Positions 39,002-46,680 of a stretch of DNA of 46,813 nucleotides are shown here, piece after piece. Both the position numbers and the translations under genes were made by a program. The notes below the pieces were generated by a model that had not been told where the DNA came from, ran no database searches, and saw only the letters and a program-made list of their open reading frames with translations. How positions within the stretch are numbered: the first letter of the stretch is position 1; each line of letters starts with the position of its first letter. Source of the DNA: JAPUDQ01 sp049291395 (GTDB lineage Bacteria; Patescibacteriota; Saccharimonadia; Saccharimonadales; Saccharimonadaceae); contig JBATPJ010000048.1 of assembly GCA_049291395.1 (NCBI GenBank), forward strand, positions 1 through 46,813, read 5' to 3'.

Positions 39002-39615
39002 TAGATGGTACCTCCTATAGTGACGATACCTTTGCGTGGACCAGGGACGGCGCCTTTGACGCCGATCAGGTTGTCCGCCAGGTCGATGTAGGCAACGACG
39101 AGGTTTTTGACCGTGACTTGCTCGTGGCCCATTTGGCCTGCCATCGTCTTGCCTTTAAAGATTTTTTGTGGGTACATGCTGCCGATACTTCCGACTTTGC
39201 GTGTGTCACCCTTGCCACCATGCGTCTTGCGCTGGCGGTTATAGTTGTGTCGTTTGATAGTACCAGCGAAGCCTTTACCCTTGCTGGTGCCTGTCACATC
39301 GACGGTGTCGCCGAGACTAAAAACAGTGACGTCAAATGCGTCACCGATCTTGATCTCAGCAGGAAGCTCTGACACGCGAACTTCTTGGAGTACTTTTGGA
39401 GTAACTCCAGCTTTCTTTGCGTGTCCCGCTTCGGCCTTGCTCAGGTTCTTACCCTGTCCATACCCGATTTGCACAGCAGTGTAGCCGTCGGAATCGACGG
39501 TCTTCACCTGAGTCACTGTGCAGGGGCCGGCTTGGATAAGCGTCACAGGAATTGCTGCGCCATCCTCACCGAGGATCTGGGTCATACCAATTTTGGTACC
39601 GAGGAGAGTTTTCAT
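39001..39615 (-). CDS. rplC: 50S ribosomal protein L3
   Basis: 204 aa (E. coli 209). ATG 39615 gives the conserved N terminus MKTLLGTKIGMTQIL; seven more codons upstream are open but not family-like. FAGTIKRHNYNRQRKTHGGK and SIGSMYPQKIFKGKTMAGQM are diagnostic. It is the first gene of this S10 operon because rpsJ is elsewhere. Confidence 0.96.
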   Translation of the reverse strand: MKTLLGTKIGMTQILGEDGAAIPVTLIQAGPCTVTQVKTVDSDGYTAVQIGYGQGKNLSKAEAGHAKKAGVTPKVLQEVRVSELPAEIKIGDAFDVTVFSLGDTVDVTGTSKGKGFAGTIKRHNYNRQRKTHGGKGDTRKVGSIGSMYPQKIFKGKTMAGQMGHEQVTVKNLVVAYIDLADNLIGVKGAVPGPRKGIVTIGGTI

Positions 39616-39642
39616 AGAACTCTTGTCCCTTTCCACTTAAAA

Positions 39643-39712
39643 TTCTTGGTGGCTAGCAGTATCTTTTTAGAGAAAGACTTACTAATTCACCAAGAAATGT
39701 TTACTATTTCTT
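39643..39712 (-). promoter_or_regulatory. rplC leader with two mutually exclusive hairpins
   Basis: AAGAAAT/ATTTCTT (39712-39706 with 39698-39692) and TTCTTGGTG/CACCAAGAA (39696-39688 with 39651-39643) share bases 39692-39696, so only one can form. This is the form of an attenuator or protein-controlled switch in the S10 leader. Confidence 0.55.
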
Positions 39713-39727
39713 AAAAGTTACCAAATA

Positions 39728-39757
39728 ATCGTACCACAGATCGACCTCTGGCGTCAA
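39728..39757 (-). promoter_or_regulatory. Promoter of the S10 operon
   Basis: TTGACG, an 18-bp spacer and TACGAT, giving a leader of about 105 nt before rplC. Confidence 0.7.
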
Positions 39758-39776
39758 GGATATTGTATCGTATGCA

Positions 39777-40643
39777 TCACGCTGGCGTCGCCTGGGCACT
39801 AGTGATCGACTCTTGCAGCTTCGAAATGGTCGCCTGTATATCTGTTGCAATGGTTCGGAAGTCCTCATACGCTTTGTTCAGCTCCGTCTCGGCTGATTTG
39901 AACCCAGTATTATCACGCGTCACCAGCGATGACTGCATCTTGTCCCAAGCCGACTTGAGCACTTCTGCTCGTGCGACCAGCGTGGCGTGAGATGCCGAGA
40001 GCATATCCGGGGCCGTCAAGCCATGAAGCCCGTCCACCGCCGTCGCCCACTCCTCAGCATAATGACTCGCGATGGCATACTGGCCATCAGTCGGCTGCGC
40101 AAGCGCAGGAGCAAGGATCGTATCAAGCTGTTCAAGATAGAGTGCGTATGATCGCATGGTCTCGACATACCCACGCAACTGCTGGTAGCGCGCGGCTGTT
40201 TGGAGGCAATCGTCCCGAGCCGTCTTCGCTGGTCCATACCAACTCACCACATCAAGCCCCGCTACCTTACAGTCCGTGACTGCACCGAGCGATGTGAGCA
40301 AACTAGCCGTGACATCTGAAGACTTTTGATCACCAGAGAGGATATTTTTGTCTACTGCAGCGATCGAGTTACGCATCACGACCGCTTGATGCTCATAGTC
40401 ACGCTTGACACTGTCGGCAGCGACGATGACGATGACGACGAGCAGTAGCAATATGATCAATCCAACGATAACGACTCGAGGCGAAAGATGAAGCCCGGGC
40501 CGCCATCGCTTCGTCGCCGACTGAGAGAATATCCGTCGCCGCTTCGACTCTTGCTGGACTTCCGACGTAGCGACCGGTGCTACGACCTCTTCCTGCGAGA
40601 CCTTTGTCCGCTTACCACGGCGGCTGACGAATTCTTCTGCCAT
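39777..40643 (-). CDS. Single-pass membrane protein, unknown
   Basis: 288 aa. Residues 1-52 are basic and cytoplasmic (KRRRIFSQSATKRWRPG), one TM helix covers about 55-78 (VVIVGLIILLLLVVIVIVAA), and the remaining 210 residues are a helical extracytoplasmic domain with two Cys (DCKVAG, DDCLQTAARY) able to form a disulfide. There is no recognised family. It follows the DUF3152-like gene with a two-base gap, so they are probably cotranscribed and act together at the cell envelope. Confidence 0.7.
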   Translation of the reverse strand: MAEEFVSRRGKRTKVSQEEVVAPVATSEVQQESKRRRIFSQSATKRWRPGLHLSPRVVIVGLIILLLLVVIVIVAADSVKRDYEHQAVVMRNSIAAVDKNILSGDQKSSDVTASLLTSLGAVTDCKVAGLDVVSWYGPAKTARDDCLQTAARYQQLRGYVETMRSYALYLEQLDTILAPALAQPTDGQYAIASHYAEEWATAVDGLHGLTAPDMLSASHATLVARAEVLKSAWDKMQSSLVTRDNTGFKSAETELNKAYEDFRTIATDIQATISKLQESITSAQATPA

Positions 40644-40645
40644 GG

Positions 40646-41371
40646 CTAGCTCCGAATCCCCAGCGTTGGGCTATACATTTCACTTGATAGCGGCCAGGCA
40701 TTCAGCGTACAGCCCTGCAGGCTCATGGATTGTTGTTGCATGATCGGTGCGGCTTGCCCAGCGGCACTACACGTGCGATGTCCGTGACCGAGCCAATGCC
40801 CCGTCTCGTGGTTGATCACCATTTGCCGATAGCTAGCGAGATCACCGCCGCCGCCCATCCATGCCGGCGTCGCGTCCTGCCAGCGATCTTGGTTGATGAT
40901 GACTGCGCGTCCGACATTGCAGCTGTAAGTCGTGTCGCATCCCGTACTTGAAAATGTCGTCATCTGCGACGCTTCACTCAAAAATACCGTGAATTGCCCA
41001 CCAGTCTCTACCTCTCTGAAGGCGACACCAAGTCGAGCCCATCCACGGCCGTCAGCATATGTCGCGGCAACGACCGATCTAAAACCGTCGATATCGGCCG
41101 ATATTGTTCCGCGCGTCGAAATACTATAGGTCACTTCCCGAGGTGCAGTATTTACCGGTGGGTTGAGCCAGTCAGGCGTCGCGAGCTTCGGCATCGTCGC
41201 TCCCGATATGATATCGACTGATGGAGAAAGTCTCGGGGCGATACACCAGCCGGATGTCGTCATATCACAGGCCTGTCCGCCTTCGCTCGTCGCTTGGACA
41301 TATGTACCCAAAGAACCCATAGCGATGATCAGCCCAACAGTGAGTCCTATGCCACGACGGAGATACTTCAT
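40646..41371 (-). CDS. Secreted DUF3152-like zinc metalloprotease
   Basis: 241 aa. Signal peptide or anchor at 1-28 (RRGIGLTVGLIIAMGSLGTYVQA). The zinc motif HETGHWLGHGH is at 188-198 and keeps HExxHxxGxxH, the metzincin pattern. WARLGVAFREVETGGQFTVFL and NVGRAVIINQDRW fit the DUF3152 family, best known from Actinobacteria. Four Cys after the signal (35/43, 145/151) and two in the C terminus suggest disulfides. Probable exported protease; substrate unknown. Confidence 0.85.
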   Translation of the reverse strand: MKYLRRGIGLTVGLIIAMGSLGTYVQATSEGGQACDMTTSGWCIAPRLSPSVDIISGATMPKLATPDWLNPPVNTAPREVTYSISTRGTISADIDGFRSVVAATYADGRGWARLGVAFREVETGGQFTVFLSEASQMTTFSSTGCDTTYSCNVGRAVIINQDRWQDATPAWMGGGGDLASYRQMVINHETGHWLGHGHRTCSAAGQAAPIMQQQSMSLQGCTLNAWPLSSEMYSPTLGIRS

Positions 41372-41404
41372 ATAGCTATTTTACCCTTCGTGCCATAAAA
41401 ATGA

Positions 41405-41410
41405 TATGCT
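41405..41410 (+). promoter_or_regulatory. -10 of the first M15 carboxypeptidase
   Basis: TATGCT followed by seven bases and ATG 41418; predicts a leaderless mRNA. Confidence 0.5.
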
Positions 41411-41417
41411 AATGACT

Positions 41418-42263
41418 ATGAGATGGCTCGAGAGACATCACTATAAACACACACTGTTGGTTGTTTTGACGATAGCCATCGTCGGTGGCGCGCTATCAGC
41501 ATTCTTAGCACTACGTCCTGATGATGCCGCCGCGCCGACAGTCCCTCTGGCTAAGACCGATAACCCTCAGCCACCAGAACCAGCCAAGATCACGCTTGAA
41601 CTCCCTGGTGTGGCGGCTCTCACCGCACTCAGTCAGGACTATGATGACCCGTCGAGTCTCTGGGTTGTCGTTAGCAAGGATCATCCGCTATCGCGTAGTG
41701 ACTATCGACCTCATGATCTTGCCATCCCACCGTCCAGCGTAACGACCAATGCTGCCAAATCTTCCGACGAACAGTCACTACGAGAGACGATCTTCGAGCC
41801 GACAGTATCTCTCTTTGCTGCTGCCAAGTCCGCGGGATACGACCTCATGATCGCCAGCGGATTTCGCTCGTATGAGCTGCAGACAATGTATTTTGACAAT
41901 TATTCTCGCACAAGCGGCGAAGAAGCGGCCAACAAATACTCAGCCCGTCCTGGTCAGAGCGAACACCAGACCGGAATAGCGTTTGATATCAGCCTGACCT
42001 CACGCGAATGCTACCTCGAGACATGCTTTGGCGACACGGCAGCCGGGCAATGGCTGGCCAAGCATGCTCATGACTACGGTTTTACTCTCCGCTACCCTGC
42101 TGACAAGACCGAGATCACGAAATATCAGTACGAACCATGGCATTTTCGATACGTCGGTGTCGAGCTTGCAAAAGCCCTTCGTGACAGTGGCCTCACTCTC
42201 GACGAAGCTTACCCGTACCTGCAGTCAACGCTCAAACAGCTTCGCGATCAAAAACGCATCTAG
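41418..42263 (+). CDS. M15B D-alanyl-D-alanine carboxypeptidase (VanY/DdcY-like), copy 1
   Basis: 281 aa. N-terminal TM anchor at 10-33, a Pro-rich linker, then the M15 fold. Zinc ligands His183 (SEHQTGIAFD), Asp190 and His242, with catalytic Glu239 in EPWH. MIASGFRSYELQTMYF at 144-159 is the substrate-binding signature. It trims peptidoglycan stem peptides. ATG 41418 is chosen over the ATG two codons upstream in the -10. It converges head-on with the CapA gene, with one base between the stops. A related copy is at 43489. Confidence 0.9.
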   Translation: MRWLERHHYKHTLLVVLTIAIVGGALSAFLALRPDDAAAPTVPLAKTDNPQPPEPAKITLELPGVAALTALSQDYDDPSSLWVVVSKDHPLSRSDYRPHDLAIPPSSVTTNAAKSSDEQSLRETIFEPTVSLFAAAKSAGYDLMIASGFRSYELQTMYFDNYSRTSGEEAANKYSARPGQSEHQTGIAFDISLTSRECYLETCFGDTAAGQWLAKHAHDYGFTLRYPADKTEITKYQYEPWHFRYVGVELAKALRDSGLTLDEAYPYLQSTLKQLRDQKRI

Positions 42264-42264
42264 T

Positions 42265-43452
42265 CTAGGGTACAAAAGTAACCGACGCCTGCGAACCAAG
42301 TGTCTTCGTCAGAAATTCCTGACGTGACTTCGAGGTCTCGTTCGGAAACATCGCGGTAATTTCGTTGCTAGCATCACCGAGCGGCTGCAATTTCAGATTG
42401 GTACGCCCCGATAGCCGCTCCGCAGCACGATCCGCTACCGTCCAATCATAGCTCATAAACGTCGGACGAGCCTCTAGCTTTGAGATCGTTATACCACTGT
42501 CTTGTTTGGTAACGGTAAATTTCGCAATAACCCCCGTGAGCTCGTTGACCTGAAGCTGTGATGATAGCATGTTTCCCAGTGAGTACCAGACGATCGTGGC
42601 AGGTTTTTGATCGCGCGGGATTGTGTCGACCGCCTGCACGACATGCGGGCCTGTCCCGATCACGACGTCGGCACCAAGTTCGGCAAATAACCGCGCTGCT
42701 TCTTTCTGATCATCGTTGACGACGGTAGAGTCCTCGGTCCCCCAGTGAGCCGACACGACGACGAGATCGGCATTTTTGCGCGCCTCCGTCAGCTGCTCTC
42801 GTACCGCCGCTTCATCATGGTACGATGGCACGGCATAATCATTGGGCACCGCTGCATTGCTAAAGTCTCGGTAGGCTAGAAATGCCACTTTTATATCATT
42901 TTTTGTAAAATACGATACATTTTTGCTATCGACGAGCGTCCGATATGCCCCTGCGATCGCCAGCGGCTTCTCGGCCTGCCAATTCGTCAGCGTGACATCG
43001 ATACCTGCCGCGCCTTTGTCATACATGTGATTGGTCGCGAGGTTGATCATGTTGCAGCCGACTTTTGATAGATCCCTTGGGAATTCTTGGGGTGCGTTAA
43101 ACGAAGGATAGCCGCTGATCACCAGGACGTTGCCCGCAGCGGGTGTCTCGGGGTTGCAGAAGACGACGTCGGCATCGCTATAGAGTGGCTTGATTGCCGT
43201 GAAATATTTCGTGAAATCATAGTTGCTTCCGGACTTAGCCTGAGTCACCACGCTATCATGGGCCAGCATATCGCCCATCGCTGCAAATTCGAGCGTCGGC
43301 ACGACTGGCACGACAATTGCCACTGGAGGCTGTGGCTTAGGTGTACGGTCGATCACCGCAGTGAGGACAAATACCGTGCCGAAATATCCGACCGCAAGTG
43401 CGATCAACGACGAGACGCCTCCGATCACCATCGATTTTGTATTCCCACGCAT
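42265..43452 (-). CDS. CapA-family (poly-gamma-glutamate type) calcineurin-like protein
   Basis: 395 aa. N-terminal TM anchor (VSSLIALAVGYFGTVFVLTA) then the CapA metallophosphoesterase-like fold: AAMGDMLAHDS near 58-68, CNPETPAAG, NLATNHMYDKGAAG, VVVSAHWGTEDS, IGTGPHVVQAV and WYSLGNMLSSQ. All metal-site motifs are present. CapA proteins take part in poly-gamma-glutamate capsule synthesis, but no capBC genes are here, so the role is likely in cell-wall handling together with the two flanking M15 peptidases. Confidence 0.88.
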   Translation of the reverse strand: MRGNTKSMVIGGVSSLIALAVGYFGTVFVLTAVIDRTPKPQPPVAIVVPVVPTLEFAAMGDMLAHDSVVTQAKSGSNYDFTKYFTAIKPLYSDADVVFCNPETPAAGNVLVISGYPSFNAPQEFPRDLSKVGCNMINLATNHMYDKGAAGIDVTLTNWQAEKPLAIAGAYRTLVDSKNVSYFTKNDIKVAFLAYRDFSNAAVPNDYAVPSYHDEAAVREQLTEARKNADLVVVSAHWGTEDSTVVNDDQKEAARLFAELGADVVIGTGPHVVQAVDTIPRDQKPATIVWYSLGNMLSSQLQVNELTGVIAKFTVTKQDSGITISKLEARPTFMSYDWTVADRAAERLSGRTNLKLQPLGDASNEITAMFPNETSKSRQEFLTKTLGSQASVTFVP

Positions 43453-43474
43453 GCTCCTAGTGTAACGCCTATGC

Positions 43475-43480
43475 TATGAT
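43475..43480 (+). promoter_or_regulatory. Extended -10 of the second M15 carboxypeptidase
   Basis: TGC-TATGAT, eight bases before ATG 43489, without a ribosome site. Confidence 0.5.
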
Positions 43481-43488
43481 AAATAAAT

Positions 43489-44337
43489 ATGAGACGGGAT
43501 AGAAAGACAGATCTTAGCGTGCCCAAACCACGACCCACGACGTCTTGGGGCTGGCTCTTCATGATCACTCTCGCTCTCGCAACATTCGGATGGTATGTGA
43601 TTTACGCGGCTAGGGGCGTCGAACTCGAATACAATGCTATCGATACCATGGCGACCAAGACAACGACCTACGAGACCACTAGAATAGCCCTTCCGCAGAA
43701 TGATTCCCCTCTCTATATTCCTGATCTGGCGCTCTTCAGCCTCAATAACCCCTGGATGTATGTCTCGCGCACCGCACCGCTTCCAGAGACTTATCAGCCA
43801 ACCGATCTCGTCGACGTCACGCTTCCTCGTACCGCTAGTGATCAGCCGATAAAGCTTCAGTCGCGGACCAACGCCAAGTTAACGGAGCTTTTCGCCGCTG
43901 CTGAGCAAGATGGCCGCTCGCTCATGGTCGCGAGCGCCTATCGTTCGATCGAAGACCAGCAAAAATTGTACGACGATTTTGTAGAAAAACGCGGCGAGAC
44001 TGCCGCTCGACAATACGTCGCGCTTCCTGGCACCAGTGAGCATCACTCTGGACTCGCTGTCGATATCGATGATGCATCCAATGCCTGCCGCCAGGATAGC
44101 GACAAATGCGAGCTTAGCTATCAAAGTATCGCCTGGATCGCCGAACACGCTCCCGAGTACGGCTTCATCGTCCGGTTCCCGGAGACCAAGCAACCAGTTA
44201 CCGGCACCGCCTACGAACCATGGCATCTGCGCTACGTCGGAGTCGTCCTGGCTCGGCAACTTACCGACTCAGGCCTTGCATTTGATGAATTCATCGATCA
44301 AGTAGCTCCCGGTCGAAACAACCGCGAGCAAGAGTAA
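43489..44337 (+). CDS. M15B D-alanyl-D-alanine carboxypeptidase, copy 2
   Basis: 282 aa. A basic N terminus and TM helix (LFMITLALATFGWYVIYAA, about 23-41) anchor the M15 domain. Ligands His185 (SEHHSGLAVD), Asp192, His246 and catalytic Glu243 in EPWH are all present. VASAYRSIEDQQKLYDDF matches copy 1. Two Cys (200/207) stand at the same place as in copy 1, probably a disulfide. It and copy 1 are paralogues on either side of capA. Confidence 0.9.
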   Translation: MRRDRKTDLSVPKPRPTTSWGWLFMITLALATFGWYVIYAARGVELEYNAIDTMATKTTTYETTRIALPQNDSPLYIPDLALFSLNNPWMYVSRTAPLPETYQPTDLVDVTLPRTASDQPIKLQSRTNAKLTELFAAAEQDGRSLMVASAYRSIEDQQKLYDDFVEKRGETAARQYVALPGTSEHHSGLAVDIDDASNACRQDSDKCELSYQSIAWIAEHAPEYGFIVRFPETKQPVTGTAYEPWHLRYVGVVLARQLTDSGLAFDEFIDQVAPGRNNREQE

Positions 44338-44349
44338 GCGGCGACGCGT

Positions 44350-44631
44350 TTAGAGTACAATTCCAGCCGGCAAAAAGTACGTCATGATCGTGACGATGAT
44401 GAGCAGTGCGTACTCGATCTTGCGATCGACCTGGAAGTGGTCGTGACTAGCGAATAGTAATCCCATGACAAGTCCAAGCGGGAACCCGCCGACAAAGACA
44501 TTGCCGATATAGATCGGTGAGGCGAATTTGATCCAGAGCGAACCAAGGATGATATAGAGAACTATTTTGAGAAAATACGTCGAGTCTCGTTCGAGAGGTT
44601 GCTTTGCGGTGCGTTTTTGTTTTTTAGCCAT
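44350..44631 (-). CDS. Small three-helix membrane protein
   Basis: 93 aa from ATG 44631 (MAKKQKRTAKQPLERDSTYF); a longer open frame that reads over the YtxH-like gene is rejected. A basic N terminus is followed by three hydrophobic segments separated by ASHDHFQVDRK. TATACT lies nine bases before the ATG. No family recognised. It is convergent with the second M15 gene. Confidence 0.65.
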   Translation of the reverse strand: MAKKQKRTAKQPLERDSTYFLKIVLYIILGSLWIKFASPIYIGNVFVGGFPLGLVMGLLFASHDHFQVDRKIEYALLIIVTIMTYFLPAGIVL

Positions 44632-44671
44632 AATCAGTTTAGTATATGACACTACGTCCATTACCGCAACG

Positions 44672-44697
44672 ATAAAGCGCTCCCCGTAAGGAGCGCT
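44672..44697 (-). terminator. Terminator of the YtxH-like gene
   Basis: AGCGCTCC-TTACGG-GGAGCGCT (8 bp) followed by TTTATCG on the minus strand. Lies between the two small genes. Confidence 0.65.
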
Positions 44698-44716
44698 CGT
44701 TATCTTGTACGAGAGA

Positions 44717-45070
44717 CTAATTCTTCTTCGCGTCAGTGTCTGAAAAGTGCTTCTTCGCCGTATCAGCAACCGTACCAGCTGTTGATTTGGCGTCATCAGC
44801 GACGCGAGCAGCACGTTCTTTGGCGTCGGCAGCAAGTTCGCTCCATTCTTTGCCGGCACGAGCGGCAGCGGCCTTGACCTCGTCGACACTCTCATGAGCG
44901 ACGTCTTTTGCCTGGTCGGCTTTTTTGGCAGCATGTTTCTTGGCTTCGTCAGCCTTTTTCTTCAAGTCTTCGCGGGTTTCTTTGCCGCTTTTGGGAGCAA
45001 AGAGCAGTCCAGCGATCGCGCCAGCGGCTGCGCCAAGTAGTGCTGCACCAAATGCTTTTCCTTTTGCCAT
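44717..45070 (-). CDS. YtxH-like glycine-zipper protein with Ala/Lys coiled tail
   Basis: 117 aa. One hydrophobic helix with small residues (GAALLGAAAGAIAGLLFAPK, 8-27), then SGKETREDLKKKADEAKKHA and a long Ala/Lys/Asp helix to the C terminus. This is the YtxH/general-stress membrane pattern. AGGAGG precedes the ATG by eight bases, so this gene is leadered. Such proteins are often induced by envelope stress. Confidence 0.82.
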   Translation of the reverse strand: MAKGKAFGAALLGAAAGAIAGLLFAPKSGKETREDLKKKADEAKKHAAKKADQAKDVAHESVDEVKAAAARAGKEWSELAADAKERAARVADDAKSTAGTVADTAKKHFSDTDAKKN

Positions 45071-45221
45071 GATGATTTCCTCCTGTTATATATACTTCAT
45101 ATATAAGTATACACTAGGGATACGGAAGAGTTTAGCTTGCACTATGAGGCTACCTTGCCTACGCGGCATTACACTCTGGGTAGCACATAGCGGCAAGCGC
45201 TCAATCCTAAGCCTTCTTAAA

Positions 45222-45251
45222 ATCATCACCGTCTGGGAAGATGGTGATGAT
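45222..45251 (-). terminator. Terminator of rpsJ
   Basis: ATCATCACC / GGTGATGAT (9 bp) with a 12-nt loop, followed by TTTTAAG on the minus strand. The rest of 45071-45279 shows only the YtxH promoter area (inverted repeat near 45092-45113) and no gene. Confidence 0.75.
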
Positions 45252-45279
45252 GATATGTCTTGTTGACGTAAGGTGATAA

Positions 45280-45603
45280 CTACATGCGAATTTCTGCGTC
45301 ACATCCAGCTGGTAAGCTGAGGTTTTGCAGGCTGTCGATCGTCTTTGGGGTCGCACCGATGATGTCGATCAGACGTTTGTGGACGCGCATTTCGAACGCT
45401 TCACCGCCCTTTTTATAGACATGTGGGGATTTGACGACAGTAAATGTGCTCCGACGAGTTGGTAGCGGGACTGGTCCTGCGATGCTCGCACCGGTACGGA
45501 TAGCCGTGTCGATGATTTGTTTTGCTGACTGGTCGATCACTTTGTGATCGTAGGCTTTGAGACGGATACGAATCCGTGGTGCTTCTGGTTTGGCGTCTGC
45601 CAT
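45280..45603 (-). CDS. rpsJ: 30S ribosomal protein S10
   Basis: 107 aa (E. coli 103). IRIRLKAYDHKVIDQSAKQI, GPVPLPTRRSTFTVVKSPHV and the C-terminal SLPAGCDAEIRM are diagnostic. S10 also serves as NusE in antitermination. AAAGGAG lies six bases before the ATG. It is a single-gene unit with its own terminator, 5.7 kb from rplC, whereas it normally heads that operon. Confidence 0.97.
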   Translation of the reverse strand: MADAKPEAPRIRIRLKAYDHKVIDQSAKQIIDTAIRTGASIAGPVPLPTRRSTFTVVKSPHVYKKGGEAFEMRVHKRLIDIIGATPKTIDSLQNLSLPAGCDAEIRM

Positions 45604-45629
45604 GTTCTGCTCCTTTCAGGTCGCAGGAG

Positions 45630-45657
45630 TAGCAGGTAGTATGTAGCATGTAGTATG
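45630..45657. repeat. 7-bp tandem array (site c) upstream of rpsJ
   Basis: TAGCAGG, TAGTATG, TAGCATG, TAGTATG, four units in register, 27 bases upstream of the rpsJ start. Confidence 0.75.
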
Positions 45658-45867
45658 GAAAAACTATCAGGCCACAAGACAACCGCTACTCGTTACTCCG
45701 TAACCTCGACTCGAATCGGTGTTGTTCGCGTCTGGCCGAGTTCTCGGAGTGATTAGTAATTCATAGGCTATTATATCAGCGTCGGTCACTGCTGTACAGT
45801 TGATTATTTCATAGATTCGTGACATAATGTTGTATGGAACAGTGTCGTTTCGAGAAGAGGGACTTTC

Positions 45868-46116
45868 ATGAAACAGTGGACCAAGGGCGCCATCCTTTAC
45901 AGGCTGGCTCTCAAGATTAGGAGGCTTCAGCCGGATGATCTGTCTATCGTCGTCGGTATTGGGGAGAAGGGCCAAATTCTCGCTGCTGAGGAGATCAAGG
46001 ATCTTGAGGAGTATCTCAAGAAAAATCTGAGAGTTCCTCGGGGTTTCTGTCTCACGGTGGCATACGACAGCTATTTCGATCGAGTCACTGTACAGCTCCG
46101 ACTCTGCGAAGAATGA
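45868..46116 (+). CDS. Hypothetical 82-aa protein
   Basis: Not recognised. It begins MKQWTKGAILYRLALKIRRL and contains EEIKDLEEYLKKNLRVPRGF, then a beta-rich end (DRVTVQLRLCEE). No TM segment. A TGA-CATAAT -10 is about 40 bases upstream, AGAGGGA precedes the ATG, and a strong terminator lies 40 bases after the stop. These signals favour this frame over the 153-codon frame on the opposite strand. It looks like an independent cassette between tuf and rpsJ. Confidence 0.65.
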   Translation: MKQWTKGAILYRLALKIRRLQPDDLSIVVGIGEKGQILAAEEIKDLEEYLKKNLRVPRGFCLTVAYDSYFDRVTVQLRLCEE

Positions 46117-46158
46117 CGAGCTTGCCATACTTACCCCGCCCCCTAGAGTTGACCGCGC

Positions 46159-46190
46159 ACCCCGCCTGGTTCTCTGGGATCAGGCGGGGT
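46159..46190 (+). terminator. Terminator of the 82-aa gene
   Basis: ACCCCGCCTG / CAGGCGGGGT, a perfect 10-bp stem with a 12-nt loop, followed by TTCGC. Confidence 0.7.
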
Positions 46191-46208
46191 TTCGCAATTC
46201 TTGCCATC

Positions 46209-46278
46209 TTCCATTTACTATCTTCTATATTCGACATTCTATAGCCCCCTCATCCCTCTTCCTTCTTCCCTCTTCTTT
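46209..46278. repeat. 7-bp tandem array (site d)
   Basis: Ten consecutive heptads: TTCCATT, TACTATC, TTCTATA, TTCGACA, TTCTATA, GCCCCCT, CATCCCT, CTTCCTT, CTTCCCT, CTTCTTT. The unit changes from AT-rich to CT-rich while the 7-bp register is kept. TATAGAA (complement) is a rotation of the unit at site b. Confidence 0.6.
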
Positions 46279-46285
46279 CTAGCAA

Positions 46286-46294
46286 TGCTATACT
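46286..46294 (+). promoter_or_regulatory. Extended -10 promoter of the 46331 gene
   Basis: TGC-TATACT; the leader of about 30 nt carries AAGGA ten bases before the ATG. Confidence 0.6.
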
Positions 46295-46330
46295 GCATAC
46301 CATAAGCATCTAATCAAGGATACTACTCAT

Positions 46331-46633
46331 ATGGCAACCGCCAAGAAAAAACCAACCAAAAAAGCCCCAGCGAAGAAATCAACCGTCAAAGCCGCACCAG
46401 CGAAGCGAACTGCACCACGTGTTACATCCGCCGCTGCAGTTTCACGCAGCGACCGATCATTTATGGAGGCACGATTTACCGAGCAAACACTTTACTGGCT
46501 CGTCATCGGTGTCGCTGTCGTCGCACTAGCTGCATGGGTACTCTCTATCCAGGTCCAGATGAACGACATGTACGACAAACTCGACATCGAAAACTCCCTG
46601 ACGACCGTGCCAGCGGATAAGACTGTGCAATAA
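46331..46633 (+). CDS. Membrane protein with histone-like Lys/Ala/Pro N terminus
   Basis: 100 aa. Residues 1-35 are AKKK/KKAPAKK repeats resembling histone H1 tails and the rplQ tail; one TM helix covers about 53-72 (LYWLVIGVAVVALAAWVLSI) and a short acidic tail follows. A basic cytoplasmic tail on a membrane anchor could hold nucleic acid or phospholipid at the membrane. No family recognised. Ends at a bidirectional terminator shared with tuf. Confidence 0.7.
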   Translation: MATAKKKPTKKAPAKKSTVKAAPAKRTAPRVTSAAAVSRSDRSFMEARFTEQTLYWLVIGVAVVALAAWVLSIQVQMNDMYDKLDIENSLTTVPADKTVQ

Positions 46634-46651
46634 CCAGCCACTCGACCACAT

Positions 46652-46680
46652 GAAAACGCCCCGTCATCCGGGGCGTTTTC
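46652..46680. terminator. Bidirectional terminator between the 46331 gene and tuf
   Basis: GAAAACGCCCCG / CGGGGCGTTTTC with a 5-nt loop, A-run on one side and T-run on the other. Confidence 0.9.

Noticed and set aside
44632..44934. Long N-terminal extension of the small membrane protein at 44350
   Set aside because: It overlaps the well-supported YtxH-like gene and its terminator; ATG 44631 has a -10 nearby.
45667..46128. 153-codon minus-strand ORF opposite the 82-aa gene
   Set aside because: No promoter or ribosome site, while the plus-strand frame has both plus a terminator.
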